A program made the position numbers and the translations under genes. The notes beneath the pieces were generated by a model. It searched no databases. It was given only the letters and a program-made list of their open reading frames with translations, and was not told where the DNA came from. From the NCBI GenBank assembly GCA_965222825.1, contig OZ244964.1, positions 806,001-870,000 on the forward strand: a stretch of 64,000 bases of DNA, written 5' to 3'. How positions within the stretch are numbered: position 1 is the first letter of the stretch; each line of letters starts with the position of its first letter. Shown in pieces: positions 18,460 through 27,484 of the stretch. Source of the DNA: G965207335 sp965222825. GTDB taxonomy: Bacteria > Pseudomonadota > Gammaproteobacteria > PS1 > Pseudothioglobaceae.

Positions 18460-19335
18460 ATGGTAATTAGTGCATCTCTGGTTAAAGAACTAAGAGATAG
18501 AACAAGCTCTGGAATGATGGACTGCAAAAGAGCATTAGTAGAAACAGAGGGTAATTTAGAAAAGGCAATAGACATAATGCGTGCCTCAGGTGCTGCTAAG
18601 GCCGCTAAAAAAGCAACAAGAGTAGCAAAAGAAGGTTTAGTTAGTATTGCATTATCAACTAATAAAAAAAATGCTATTATTATTGAAGTAAACTCAGAGA
18701 CTGACTTTGTTACTAAAAGCAATGACTTTATTGATTTTTGTCAAAAAATATTATACTTAGCACTAAATAACAATACTAATACCTTAGAAGAATTATTAAA
18801 TTGCCAATTAGATGGTGTTAGTGTTGATTCTATTAGAGAGGCATTAATTGTAAAAATTGGCGAAAATATTACCATTAGAAGGCTTGCCAGATTAAGCACA
18901 GTAGATGGTTCAATAGGGATATACAAACACGGTAGTAGAATTGCAACTATGGTTAAATTAGATGTGTTAAACCAAAACCTAGCTAAGGATATATCTATGC
19001 ACATAGCAGCTAGCAACCCTGAGTGTATTGATGAGTCAAGCATGCCAAATGAAATATTAGCTAGAGAAAAAGAAATTTTTATTAAGCAAGCAAAAGAAAG
19101 TGGTAAACCAGAAAATATTATTGAAAAAATAGTTAGCGGTAAAATGAAAAAATTTATAAATGATACAACTCTATATGGACAAAATTTTGTTAAAGATCCA
19201 GATATTAGCATAGCAAAATTATTAGAAAATAATAATGCCAAGGTTCTATCATTTACGCGTTATGAAGTTGGCGAGGGTATAGAAAAAGTTGCAACCGACT
19301 TTCGCGAAGAAGTTATGGCACAAGTCAGAGGATAA
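18460..19335 (+). CDS. tsf: Elongation factor Ts
   Basis: The nucleotide exchange factor for EF-Tu. The 291 aa protein begins with the UBA-like segment LVKELRDRTSSGMMDCKRAL. It contains the TDFV motif (NSETDFVTKS) that contacts EF-Tu and the core repeats typical of the family. Gene order rpsB-tsf is conserved, but pyrH, which usually follows, is absent and cdsA comes next. Confidence 0.97.
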   Translation: MVISASLVKELRDRTSSGMMDCKRALVETEGNLEKAIDIMRASGAAKAAKKATRVAKEGLVSIALSTNKKNAIIIEVNSETDFVTKSNDFIDFCQKILYLALNNNTNTLEELLNCQLDGVSVDSIREALIVKIGENITIRRLARLSTVDGSIGIYKHGSRIATMVKLDVLNQNLAKDISMHIAASNPECIDESSMPNEILAREKEIFIKQAKESGKPENIIEKIVSGKMKKFINDTTLYGQNFVKDPDISIAKLLENNNAKVLSFTRYEVGEGIEKVATDFREEVMAQVRG

Positions 19336-19354
19336 CTACTCTTATAACTTAAAA

Positions 19355-19393
19355 GCAAGGTTTTGGCTATGTGAAAATTGCCTTGTTTTTTTT
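19355..19393 (+). terminator. Terminator downstream of tsf
   Basis: GCAAGGTTTT pairs imperfectly with AAAATTGCCTTG (CAAGG/CCTTG closed by TTTT/AAAA), followed by eight consecutive T on the plus strand. It lies 20 bp after the tsf stop and should end the rpsB-tsf transcript. Confidence 0.65.
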
Positions 19394-19453
19394 AACAATA
19401 TCTTATAAAACTTCGATTTGTAATTCCTACTTCAAGTTTAATCAAAACTCTTT

Positions 19454-20284
19454 ATGAAAACTACAAGCAAAAGAATAATTACCGCAGTGGTATTAATGTC
19501 GCTTTTTGTGTTAGTTTTTTATTTACCAACAAATATTTATTTTCAGCTGTTATCGTTGGCTATTTTTTTATTTGCAGGCTATGAATGGGTAAAATTATCG
19601 CAGCTTAACAAACCTTATCAATATATTAGTTTTGCTATTTTATTGTTATCAACTGCAAGTATATCTTTATATGCTGTGTTTGCTATTAGTATTTGGTATA
19701 TATTTGCTATTATTATTATTTCTTTAATTTTTTGGTTATTTAATTTAGTTTTTATTATAGCTTACCCTAGACTTTTACCTTTTTGGTATGGAACTTGGTG
19801 GTTAAAAAGTGTTAATGGCGTGCTATTTCTAGTGCCAATGTTGGTATTTATTATAGTTATACATAATAGCAGCCCGCTACTAAAAGACTTATTGATGCTA
19901 TTTTTTGTTATTATTTGGTCAGCAGATATTGGTGCGTATTTTATAGGTAAGTATTTTGGGAGTCATAAACTAATTCCAAATATAAGTCCTAATAAAACCA
20001 TAGAAGGTTTAGTAGGTGGTATATTATTAGCTTTATTGACAATGTTTTGTTGGACTCTAACTAATAACCAAGTTGATTTTAATACAAGTCATTTATTTCT
20101 TATTACTATATTGGTTTTATTTTCTGTTATTGGTGATTTGTATGAAAGTTTATTTAAAAGAGCTGTAAATGTCAAAGATAGTGGCAATATATTACCCGGA
20201 CATGGTGGTATTTTGGATAGAATAGATAGTATTGCCTCTTCTATGGCTATTTTTACAATTATAATCTTAGCCGATAAATTATGA
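19454..20284 (+). CDS. cdsA: Phosphatidate cytidylyltransferase
   Basis: Makes CDP-diacylglycerol from phosphatidate and CTP at the inner membrane. The 276 aa protein has about seven to eight hydrophobic helices and the C-terminal signature SADIGAYFIGKYFG ... DLYESLFKRAVNVKDSG ... LPGHGGILDRIDS. Its TGA overlaps the ATG of dxr (ATGA). uppS, normally just upstream, is missing here. Confidence 0.95.
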   Translation: MKTTSKRIITAVVLMSLFVLVFYLPTNIYFQLLSLAIFLFAGYEWVKLSQLNKPYQYISFAILLLSTASISLYAVFAISIWYIFAIIIISLIFWLFNLVFIIAYPRLLPFWYGTWWLKSVNGVLFLVPMLVFIIVIHNSSPLLKDLLMLFFVIIWSADIGAYFIGKYFGSHKLIPNISPNKTIEGLVGGILLALLTMFCWTLTNNQVDFNTSHLFLITILVLFSVIGDLYESLFKRAVNVKDSGNILPGHGGILDRIDSIASSMAIFTIIILADKL

Positions 20285-21432
20285 AGAATATCGCTATTCT
20301 TGGTGCAACTGGCTCTATTGGCACTAGTGCATTAGCTGTTATTGACTTACATCCTAAAAAGTTTGCTATTTTTGCTATAAGTGCACACACAAATTGGCAA
20401 AAAATGCACGCACTTTGTAAAAAATACCAACCAAAGTTTGCCATTATGGTAGATGATATAGCAGGCAAAGCATTAAATAATGCTCTTGGACCAAGTCCAA
20501 CTAAAATTTTAATTGGTAAAGATGCTTTGTGTGATGTTGTTGCACAGCAAGAGTTAGATATAGTTATAGCAGCAATTGTTGGTAGTGCGGGAATGCACTC
20601 AACACTCGCTGCAATAAAAGCAAATAAACGCATTCTATTAGCAAATAAAGAGTCCTTAGTATTGTCTGGTGATTTACTAATGCAAGCCTTAGCAGGCTCT
20701 GATGCAGAACTGTTGCCTGTTGATAGTGAGCATTCTGCTATTTATCAGTGCCTGCAATCTGGTAGAAGTGGGTTAGAAAAAATCCAATTAACAGCCTCAG
20801 GAGGTCCTTTTTTAAACACCCCTTATAGTGAGTTAGCAAATATTACCCCAGAAGATGCTTGCAAACATCCAAACTGGGATATGGGCAAAAAAATATCAAT
20901 AGACTCAGCAACTATGATGAATAAAGGCTTAGAGCTTATTGAGGCATTTTATTTATTCGCAGTAGCAAAAGACAATATTGATGTTATTATTCATCCACAA
21001 AGTATTATTCATTCATTAGTTTTTTATAAAGATGGTTCAACACTTGCACAATTAGGTGTTCCTGATATGCGTTGTGCTATATCATACGCTTTATCATACC
21101 CAAAAAGGATAAATTCTGGCGTTGCTAGTTTAAATTTAGCAGAGATTACAAACTTAGAATTTTATCCAGTGGACTTAAAAAAGTTTAGCTGCTTAAAATT
21201 AAGTATAGATGCCTTAAAACAAGGCGGTAGTGCAATAGCAACACTAAATGGCGCTAATGAGATAGCAGTTGAGGCATTTTTAGCAAAAAAAATAAAATTT
21301 TTAGACATTGCAACGGTAATAGAGGAAACATTAAACATCCAAAAATCATATCCAACAGACAATATAGAGGCAATAATAGCTAACGATACTACTACTAGAG
21401 AAATAGCAACTAATATTATAAAAAGTCTATGA
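20281..21432 (+). CDS. dxr: 1-deoxy-D-xylulose 5-phosphate reductoisomerase
   Basis: The second enzyme of the MEP isoprenoid pathway, NADPH and divalent-metal dependent. The 383 aa protein has the NADPH fold start NIAILGATGSIGTSAL, LLANKESLVLSG, the metal/substrate region PVDSEHSAIYQCLQ and ASGGPF, and the loop HPNWDMGKKISIDSATMMNKGLELIEA. The length is typical. It overlaps both neighbours by 4 bp, so cdsA-dxr-M23 forms a tight operon. Confidence 0.97.
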   Translation: MKNIAILGATGSIGTSALAVIDLHPKKFAIFAISAHTNWQKMHALCKKYQPKFAIMVDDIAGKALNNALGPSPTKILIGKDALCDVVAQQELDIVIAAIVGSAGMHSTLAAIKANKRILLANKESLVLSGDLLMQALAGSDAELLPVDSEHSAIYQCLQSGRSGLEKIQLTASGGPFLNTPYSELANITPEDACKHPNWDMGKKISIDSATMMNKGLELIEAFYLFAVAKDNIDVIIHPQSIIHSLVFYKDGSTLAQLGVPDMRCAISYALSYPKRINSGVASLNLAEITNLEFYPVDLKKFSCLKLSIDALKQGGSAIATLNGANEIAVEAFLAKKIKFLDIATVIEETLNIQKSYPTDNIEAIIANDTTTREIATNIIKSL

Positions 21433-22550
21433 AAGACAACGCAAGAAATATTTACTATAAATATATAATAGTATTGTTGTTATTTGTAATATGTAGCCCA
21501 AGTTATGGGGCTTATAAGTTTGTTGTTAAAAAAAATGATTCTTTAAGCAAATATTTTAGCCAACTAAATATTCCACAAAATATATTATGGACAATATTAA
21601 ATAAAGATAATAATGCTAAAACACTAAATAACCTACAACTTGGACGCAAAATTATTATCAAAACCAGTTATGATAATAAATACCTACAAATAATATATAA
21701 AATATCAAAAAATACTGCCTTAACATACACCTATAAAAATTCTAAGGTAGTCAATAATGTTATTACTAGTTATCCAACTAAAGCATTAAAAATAAAAACT
21801 ATAATTATTAAAAAATCATTATTCTATGACGGTAGAAAAGCTGGTATTAGCAAAGAGGCATTAGAAATAATTTATCATAAATTAAGAAATTTAATTGATT
21901 TTTACTATGACATAAAAAAGGGCGATAAATTTATCATAGTTTATAAAAAATATTCTACTAATAACAAACCAGAGACAATATATTATCTAGGTAAAAATAA
22001 AACTATTAAAATATATTTATACAAAAATAAATACTATTACAGCAATAGCTATAAACTTAATACCCTATTTATCAAGCCAGTAAACAATACTAAAATTAGC
22101 TCAGAGTTTAGCAAAAAAAGATACCACCCAATATTAAAAAAATATCGTAGTCACAAAGGCATTGATTATGTAGCAAAAATAGGCACTCCAGTATATGCAA
22201 GTAAAGACGGAGTAATAAAATTTATAAAAAATATATCTAGTTATGGCAATGTTATCTACATAAACCACGACAAAAAATACACCACAGTATACGCCCACCT
22301 ATCAAAATTTGCTAAAAATATTAGCAAAGGTAAAAAAGTCCAACAGGGTGATTTGATTGGCTTTGTGGGTAAAACAGGCTGGGCAACAGGTCCGCATCTA
22401 CATTTTGAAACTAGAATTTATAATGAAGCACAAAATCCAAAAAACTTGATTGGTAAAAGCATTAGAGATATAAATTATAATGATTATTTAAGTTTTAAAG
22501 CAAAAGTATTGGCAATAGATTTGTTTGCTAAAAAAACTATAAGACCGTAA
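21429..22550 (+). CDS. M23-family peptidoglycan endopeptidase (MepM-like)
   Basis: A 373 aa exported protein with an N-terminal signal or anchor and a LysM/OapA-like region (residues about 28-80). A middle domain follows, then a C-terminal M23 LytM domain with HKGIDY (His and Asp zinc ligands) and HLHF (HxH ligand) in GPHLHFETRI. Such proteins cut peptide cross-links in the cell wall during growth. The protein is unusually rich in Lys, Asn and Tyr. Confidence 0.88.
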   Translation: MKDNARNIYYKYIIVLLLFVICSPSYGAYKFVVKKNDSLSKYFSQLNIPQNILWTILNKDNNAKTLNNLQLGRKIIIKTSYDNKYLQIIYKISKNTALTYTYKNSKVVNNVITSYPTKALKIKTIIIKKSLFYDGRKAGISKEALEIIYHKLRNLIDFYYDIKKGDKFIIVYKKYSTNNKPETIYYLGKNKTIKIYLYKNKYYYSNSYKLNTLFIKPVNNTKISSEFSKKRYHPILKKYRSHKGIDYVAKIGTPVYASKDGVIKFIKNISSYGNVIYINHDKKYTTVYAHLSKFAKNISKGKKVQQGDLIGFVGKTGWATGPHLHFETRIYNEAQNPKNLIGKSIRDINYNDYLSFKAKVLAIDLFAKKTIRP

Positions 22551-22569
22551 TTAACTACAAGGTATTATT

Positions 22570-24699
22570 GTGCGTAACAAAAAAATAAAAACATCAAAAT
22601 ACCAAAAAACCAGTAATTATACCAATAGAAAAACAACACACATAGCAGACTACTTTCCAAGTAGTTTATTACTTATGTTACTATTACTGGTTGCTATGGT
22701 ATTCGCTCCAGCAGGTAATGGACTACTAAGCGGGCACCACGAGTTGTTAAAATCTTATACTGCTGGGGTTTTAATTCCCTTGATGATGCTGTGGTGGTTA
22801 TATCAACAAAAAGCACAAAAACATATTAATCACACTGTGCATTTTACTAAATACTGGATGTTTGCTTTATGGCTTTTTGGCACAGTATCTATATTTTGGT
22901 CAGTAAATACTGACTTTACAATCAATAAATGGTTATTATGGACAACAATGGCGTTGTTATTTATATTAAGTTTACGCATTAATTATCAGAGCTTAGTTAA
23001 ACTTGCGTGGGGCTTATTTATTATTGCTTGTATTTTAAGTGCAATTGGTATTGCACAATACTTTGAGATAATTAATTTTATAGGACAAGCAGTTACCCCA
23101 GGTGCTACATTTTCCAATAAAAATTTCGCTAGCCAAGTAATTGTGTTAATGGCACCAATAGGATTCTATCTATTATTTAAAACCAAAAGCCTATATAAAA
23201 CCTATCTAATATTATTTGGTATTACAATAATAATACTATTTATTTTTTATACCCAAACACGGGCAGCTTGGTTAGCAGTTAGTGTTGAAATAACGCTAAT
23301 ATTATTATATTTATGGCTAGTCCGTAAACATATTTATACCAAACTACTTTGGCATAGAAAAAAATACTTACCAGTTATAGCAAGTCTTATTTTTTTATTG
23401 ATTATGGTTAATATAACCAAGGATGGTTGGCAACCATTTTGGCAAGTTATCGCTGATAAAATTGCCATTACAACACAACAGGGAGGTGATTCAGGCAGGT
23501 TTAATATTTGGGCAATAGCTCTACAAATGTGGCAGGATAACCCAATTATTGGCACAGGATTAGGCACATTTTTTGATAACATGGCAAACGGTGGTTATGA
23601 CAGCTATAATACCAAGGGAACACAAAGAGCACATAATGATTTGGTGGAGCTTAGCACTGAGTTAGGCTTGCTTGGAATTCTGTTATTTAGCGGTGCTGTC
23701 ATTAGTCTATTTATGAGTTTTGTTAGTATAATTAAAACTACAAATCAACAATGGCAAGTAGAGCAAATATTTTACACAATGCTAATGATAGCATTAGCAG
23801 GCAGTTTTGTTAACTTATTATTTAGTTCTCCTTATCAACATATTTATCCAAACATACTATTTGTAATTTATAGTGCTCTGTTAATATCAGCCCAAACACA
23901 CTACCATATAAAAAATAAAATTATAAAACTAACCAATAAAAAATGGTTAATGACTGTTGCTATGGGACTTGTATTAACATTTTTAGTTATGATAATAGCA
24001 ACACATCAATCAACTGTGAATACTTATTATAGATCAAGCAATTATATTATTAAAGTTGCTAATAATAATGTAGCCGAGGTTAGTCTAAAACCATTAATAA
24101 ATACCCCTAGCTTTTCTACTAGTCGTCGTTCATTTTTAGAGGGTTTGTTTGCTAGTGGAAAATATCAGGCTAGTATTTATATGGCAAAAGATATTTTAAG
24201 ATATTGGCCAAAAAATCACACAGCACTATTTAGAATATCTCTTGCATATATAGAGATGAATAACTACGACAAGGCTAATATTTATTTAGAAAAATTAAAG
24301 GCTATTTCACCAGCAGGTGATTATCGTGGACACACCAACCAAATGATTATTTTATTAAGACAAGATAAAAAAAAGTTGTTAAAGCAACAATTTAACAAAT
24401 TAGTAAACAAAGATGAACAACTGCTTGCTATGCGGGAAGAAACATACCGTATTTTATTTTTACTTGGGATAAACTTAGACCTACCAGAACAACAAGTAAT
24501 ATATTATTATAAGCAATACAATAAACACAACCCCAGTAATATTGAGTTAGAATTTAATTTAGCAAAGTATTATTTAGCAAAAAATCAACTAGATAAAGCC
24601 ATTCCAGCTATTAAAAACTCTATAAAAATACAACCCAATATTTTAAAATTTAAAGAAATATTGCAACAATATCAAAATAATACTAAAAGTCTCAATTAG
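22570..24699 (+). CDS. O-antigen ligase/polymerase-like membrane protein with C-terminal TPR
   Basis: A 709 aa protein from GTG 22570. A soluble basic N-terminus is followed by about eleven to twelve membrane helices with the Wzy_C landmark SGRFNIWAIALQMWQDNPIIGTGLGTF and a periplasmic loop ending in AHNDLVELSTELGLLG. The last about 180 residues are TPR-like helices (NMKRYWPKNHTALF region, then KYYLAKNQLDKAIPAIKNSI). Members attach or polymerise surface glycans. The exact substrate is not predictable; the TPR tail is common in ligases for O-linked protein glycosylation. Confidence 0.8.
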   Translation: MRNKKIKTSKYQKTSNYTNRKTTHIADYFPSSLLLMLLLLVAMVFAPAGNGLLSGHHELLKSYTAGVLIPLMMLWWLYQQKAQKHINHTVHFTKYWMFALWLFGTVSIFWSVNTDFTINKWLLWTTMALLFILSLRINYQSLVKLAWGLFIIACILSAIGIAQYFEIINFIGQAVTPGATFSNKNFASQVIVLMAPIGFYLLFKTKSLYKTYLILFGITIIILFIFYTQTRAAWLAVSVEITLILLYLWLVRKHIYTKLLWHRKKYLPVIASLIFLLIMVNITKDGWQPFWQVIADKIAITTQQGGDSGRFNIWAIALQMWQDNPIIGTGLGTFFDNMANGGYDSYNTKGTQRAHNDLVELSTELGLLGILLFSGAVISLFMSFVSIIKTTNQQWQVEQIFYTMLMIALAGSFVNLLFSSPYQHIYPNILFVIYSALLISAQTHYHIKNKIIKLTNKKWLMTVAMGLVLTFLVMIIATHQSTVNTYYRSSNYIIKVANNNVAEVSLKPLINTPSFSTSRRSFLEGLFASGKYQASIYMAKDILRYWPKNHTALFRISLAYIEMNNYDKANIYLEKLKAISPAGDYRGHTNQMIILLRQDKKKLLKQQFNKLVNKDEQLLAMREETYRILFLLGINLDLPEQQVIYYYKQYNKHNPSNIELEFNLAKYYLAKNQLDKAIPAIKNSIKIQPNILKFKEILQQYQNNTKSLN

Positions 24700-24752
24700 A
24701 TGAAAACATTACAAATCCTACACATCAGATTTATGGGATTAGGTTTATACTT

Positions 24753-25376
24753 TTAAAAGTCGCCCTCAGCACCGCTATCCATAATACTATATATGGTATC
24801 TTGGACTGCTAAGGCTTTTTTGTGCAATTCAGCAGGCAATGGCTTACCACCATAAATCATTAAATCCATATCTAGTGTATATAGCCAGCGTTTTCCCTGT
24901 TTGTCTTCTATCAATGCAATACGACAAGGAAGGTAAGCACTGAAAGCATCAGAATAATCTATCATCTCCATTGCTGTTCTTGGCGAGCAGTATTGAAATA
25001 TTTTTAAATATCTTTGTTTATAATTAGGGTCTCCAGCCTCTTTTAGTTGAATTTCAACTTGCTCAGATAATGGTAAAATACCTACTTCTCTAATACTTCG
25101 CTCAGTGGCAATACTCGACATCGCTTCTTCTACATCTTCAGTTGATATATCATCAGCAATAGGAATTCTACGAATACTAGCCATAGCAATATCGCCTGTT
25201 TGTAGTAATTTTTTTGTCATATCAAGGTAAGTAGGTATGGCTCTTTCGTGTAAACTAGGAGCACTAATCAAATCTACTAGTAAACCATAATTAACCTGTA
25301 AATTAATTAATAATACCATCACAGATAAGCCAATTAATAGCAACAACCATTTAATAATTTTTATCACAAGTAACAT
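24753..25376 (-). CDS. Membrane-anchored DUF302-family protein
   Basis: A 207 aa protein with one N-terminal membrane helix (residues about 3-25) and a periplasmic part. The C-terminal half, with YLKIFQYCSPRTAMEMIDYSDAFSAYLPCRIALIED, matches the DUF302 pattern of small globular domains of unknown function often found in sulfur-oxidising and other proteobacteria. GGAGG stands just before its ATG, a strong site for this genome. Function unknown. Confidence 0.7.
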   Translation of the reverse strand: MLLVIKIIKWLLLLIGLSVMVLLINLQVNYGLLVDLISAPSLHERAIPTYLDMTKKLLQTGDIAMASIRRIPIADDISTEDVEEAMSSIATERSIREVGILPLSEQVEIQLKEAGDPNYKQRYLKIFQYCSPRTAMEMIDYSDAFSAYLPCRIALIEDKQGKRWLYTLDMDLMIYGGKPLPAELHKKALAVQDTIYSIMDSGAEGDF

Positions 25377-25507
25377 AAAACCTCCATTTTGGACTTACAC
25401 AACAATCTTATTTATTTGCACAGAATTATATCATAACTACTCCAACGCGTAAGAATTATTAATTAAAATAGTGTGGTTTATATTTTTAATTAACTAAAAT
25501 TTATATT

Positions 25508-26446
25508 ATGATAAAAAGCATAGCATTTGTAATGGATAGCATTTTTAATATCAATATTGACAAAGATTCATCTTTTGCAATGATGCTATCTGCACAAAAA
25601 AGAGCTTATAAAATATTCTGCCTTGATATTGATAATATAACTATGAAAAATAAAGATGTTATGGCTGTCGTTTTAGAGATTAATGTTTTTGATAGTAGTA
25701 ATTTTGTTAATATTATTAGTAAAAAACTCATAAACCTAAATACTATTAGCATAATAATAATGCGTAAAGATCCGCCATTTAATATGAATTATATTTATGC
25801 TACTTATCTATTAGAATTCGTGGCAAAACAAGGGGTATTAGTATTAAATAAACCACAGGCATTAAGGGATTTTAATGAAAAGTTTGCTATTATGCACTTT
25901 CCTAATTGTATTACTGATACTATAATATCAATTGATATAAATATTATTACAGAATTTATTAATAAACAAAAAACTGCAATAATAAAACCCCTAGATGCTA
26001 TGGGCGGTGTTGGAATTTATAAAGTATCAATAAACGATAATTATCAAAAAATTATCAAAAAAATTAGCAATAATTTTAAAACTCCTATTATGGTGCAAAA
26101 ATACTTAGATGACATACAATATGGCGATAAACGCATTTTAATGATTAACGGAAAGCCAATCCCATATGCCTTAGCTAGAATACCAAAAAAAGGTAGTTTT
26201 AAAGGTAATTTATCAGCTGGTGCTACAGGTATAGGGCAAGAATTAAGCACAAGAGATAAATACTTATGCACTCAAATAGCACCAACTCTGGTAGCTAATG
26301 GCTTAGATTTTGTTGGCTTAGATGTAATTGGCGATTATATTAGCGAAATAAATATTACCAGTCCAACTGGCATTAGAGAATTAGATAGCCAATACAATAT
26401 TGATATTGCTGGTATTTTTTTAGATTATATTGAGACTATTGTGTAA
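25508..26446 (+). CDS. gshB: Glutathione synthetase
   Basis: An ATP-grasp enzyme joining gamma-glutamylcysteine and glycine. The 312 aa protein follows E. coli GshB closely: MRKDPPFN, NKPQALRDFNEKFA, KPLDAMGGVGIYKV, GDKRILMINGKP, and EINITSPTGIRELD at the C-terminal substrate site. No recognisable glutamate-cysteine ligase is in the window. It lies upstream of the RiPP precursor-like cluster but is separated by 308 bp and a tandem repeat, so it is not a tailoring enzyme of that cluster. Confidence 0.95.
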   Translation: MIKSIAFVMDSIFNINIDKDSSFAMMLSAQKRAYKIFCLDIDNITMKNKDVMAVVLEINVFDSSNFVNIISKKLINLNTISIIIMRKDPPFNMNYIYATYLLEFVAKQGVLVLNKPQALRDFNEKFAIMHFPNCITDTIISIDINIITEFINKQKTAIIKPLDAMGGVGIYKVSINDNYQKIIKKISNNFKTPIMVQKYLDDIQYGDKRILMINGKPIPYALARIPKKGSFKGNLSAGATGIGQELSTRDKYLCTQIAPTLVANGLDFVGLDVIGDYISEINITSPTGIRELDSQYNIDIAGIFLDYIETIV

Positions 26447-26573
26447 TAGTTTACTACTTTTTTCTAGCATAATAACTACTAGGATAGAAAAAATATTAAT
26501 CTTAGTGTAAACACATAAAGTATATATCTTATATTTAATAAAATATATCAATACTAAATATGTAAACTAAAAT

Positions 26574-26685
26574 ACTAAATACTAAATACTAAATACTAAA
26601 TACTAAATAGTGAATACTAAATACTAAATACTAAATAGTGAATACTAAATACTAAATACTAAATACTAAATAGTGAATAGTGAAT
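26574..26685. repeat. Heptanucleotide tandem repeat, 16 units
   Basis: A continuous array of perfect 7 bp units. The order is ACTAAAT x5, AGTGAAT, ACTAAAT x3, AGTGAAT, ACTAAAT x4, AGTGAAT x2: 12 of one type and 4 of a variant differing at two positions. Looser related sequence extends to about 26551. It ends 13 bp before the -35-like site of the precursor cluster. A 7 bp unit does not preserve helical phase, so changes in copy number could rotate upstream sites relative to the promoter. Confidence 0.95.
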
Positions 26686-26697
26686 TGAATTGTAGTA

Positions 26698-26727
26698 TTG
26701 TTTGATTATTTAGTGAAATTGTATATT
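26698..26727 (+). promoter_or_regulatory. Probable promoter of the RiPP precursor-like cluster
   Basis: TTGTTT at 26698-26703 and TATATT at 26722-26727 with an 18 bp spacer. Transcription would start near 26734, leaving a short leader with AAAGGAG just before the first start codon. It stands directly downstream of the heptamer array. Confidence 0.5.
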
Positions 26728-26754
26728 TTTTTATTAAAATTAAAGGAGTAATTT

Positions 26755-27102
26755 ATGAATAGCGATAATTTTTTACAAGACTTATCTGATGCTAATAATA
26801 GACATGATTTTCTTTTAAGTCCTAAGGGATTTATTGAAAAACGCTATAATAGAACATATGATAGTGATGTTATTATTAATGCTAAGGAGAATACCAAAGA
26901 TATTTTTTATTTTGTTATACCTCAAAATCCAGTTAGTTTATCAGCAAGTGAGGTAAATGATGTTATGGCTGGTGTTAAAACATCTACAGCAGGTAGTGTA
27001 TCTACTGTAGGCTCGTTTGGAACATTTGGCACAGCAACAACTAGTCTTTCTACAGCAGCATCAATAGCCTCACTTGGCTCAGTAGGGTCTGCAAGGACCT
27101 AA
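26755..27102 (+). CDS. NHLP-leader RiPP precursor-like protein 1
   Basis: A 115 aa protein with two parts. Residues 1 to about 73 resemble nitrile-hydratase-like leader peptides: a helical start, SPKGFIEKRYN, then the strand pair NTKDIFYFVIP (residues 46-56) and an acidic helix ending SEVNDVMAGV. Residues about 75-115 form a Cys-free core of Gly, Ser, Thr, Ala and small hydrophobics (STVGSFGTFG, then SLSTAASIASLGS). AAAGGAG is well placed. It is the most divergent of the three: more Ser and Phe in the core, and MAGV at the leader end. The leader assignment is by pattern; modification is inference. Confidence 0.7.
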   Translation: MNSDNFLQDLSDANNRHDFLLSPKGFIEKRYNRTYDSDVIINAKENTKDIFYFVIPQNPVSLSASEVNDVMAGVKTSTAGSVSTVGSFGTFGTATTSLSTAASIASLGSVGSART

Positions 27103-27133
27103 TGGTTGATTTATTTTACACAAGGAGAATAAT

Positions 27134-27472
27134 ATGATTGAATTAAATAAAATGACACAAGACTTACTTGATAAGTCCTTTCGTCAAAGTGTATGCGATG
27201 ATCCTAAGTCTTATGCACAAAAAATTGGCTATAAAGTAAGTGATGATACTAATGTGGTAGTAGTTAAAAATACCAAGGATATTTTTTATATCACTATTGC
27301 TAATACTAAAATAGTTAATAAGGAAGACTTAGAGTCTTTAAGTGCTGCTAGAGTAGGCACTAGCACGGCAGGAACTGCTGGCACTATTGGCACACTTGGC
27401 ACAGCACTAGGCTCTAGTATATCCACAGTAGGCTCTGCTGGCACTATTGGTAGCACTGGAACTGTTAAATAA
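27134..27472 (+). CDS. NHLP-leader RiPP precursor-like protein 2
   Basis: A 112 aa protein. The leader (residues 1 to about 72) has the NHLP features in best form: FRQSVCDDPKSYAQKIGYKV, VVVVKNTKDIFYITIA and an ending KEDLESLSAARVG. The core (about 75-112) reads as GT-hydrophobic triplets (GTA GTI GTL GTA) plus the SISTVGSAG block shared with its neighbours, and ends in Lys. Its only Cys (residue 21) is in the leader, so lanthionine or thiazole chemistry in the core is impossible; Thr/Ser-based chemistry, epimerisation or no modification remain. AAGGAG lies before the ATG. Confidence 0.75.
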   Translation: MIELNKMTQDLLDKSFRQSVCDDPKSYAQKIGYKVSDDTNVVVVKNTKDIFYITIANTKIVNKEDLESLSAARVGTSTAGTAGTIGTLGTALGSSISTVGSAGTIGSTGTVK

Positions 27473-27484
27473 CGGAGATTAATT

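Noticed and set aside
25508..26446. ATP-grasp gene next to the precursor cluster as a RiPP ligase
   Set aside because: It matches E. coli glutathione synthetase end to end, including MRKDPPF and the C-terminal TSPTGIRE site, and is separated from the cluster by a tandem repeat and its own promoter region.
26574..26685. Heptamer array as a CRISPR
   Set aside because: Units are contiguous 7 bp with no spacers and there are no cas genes.
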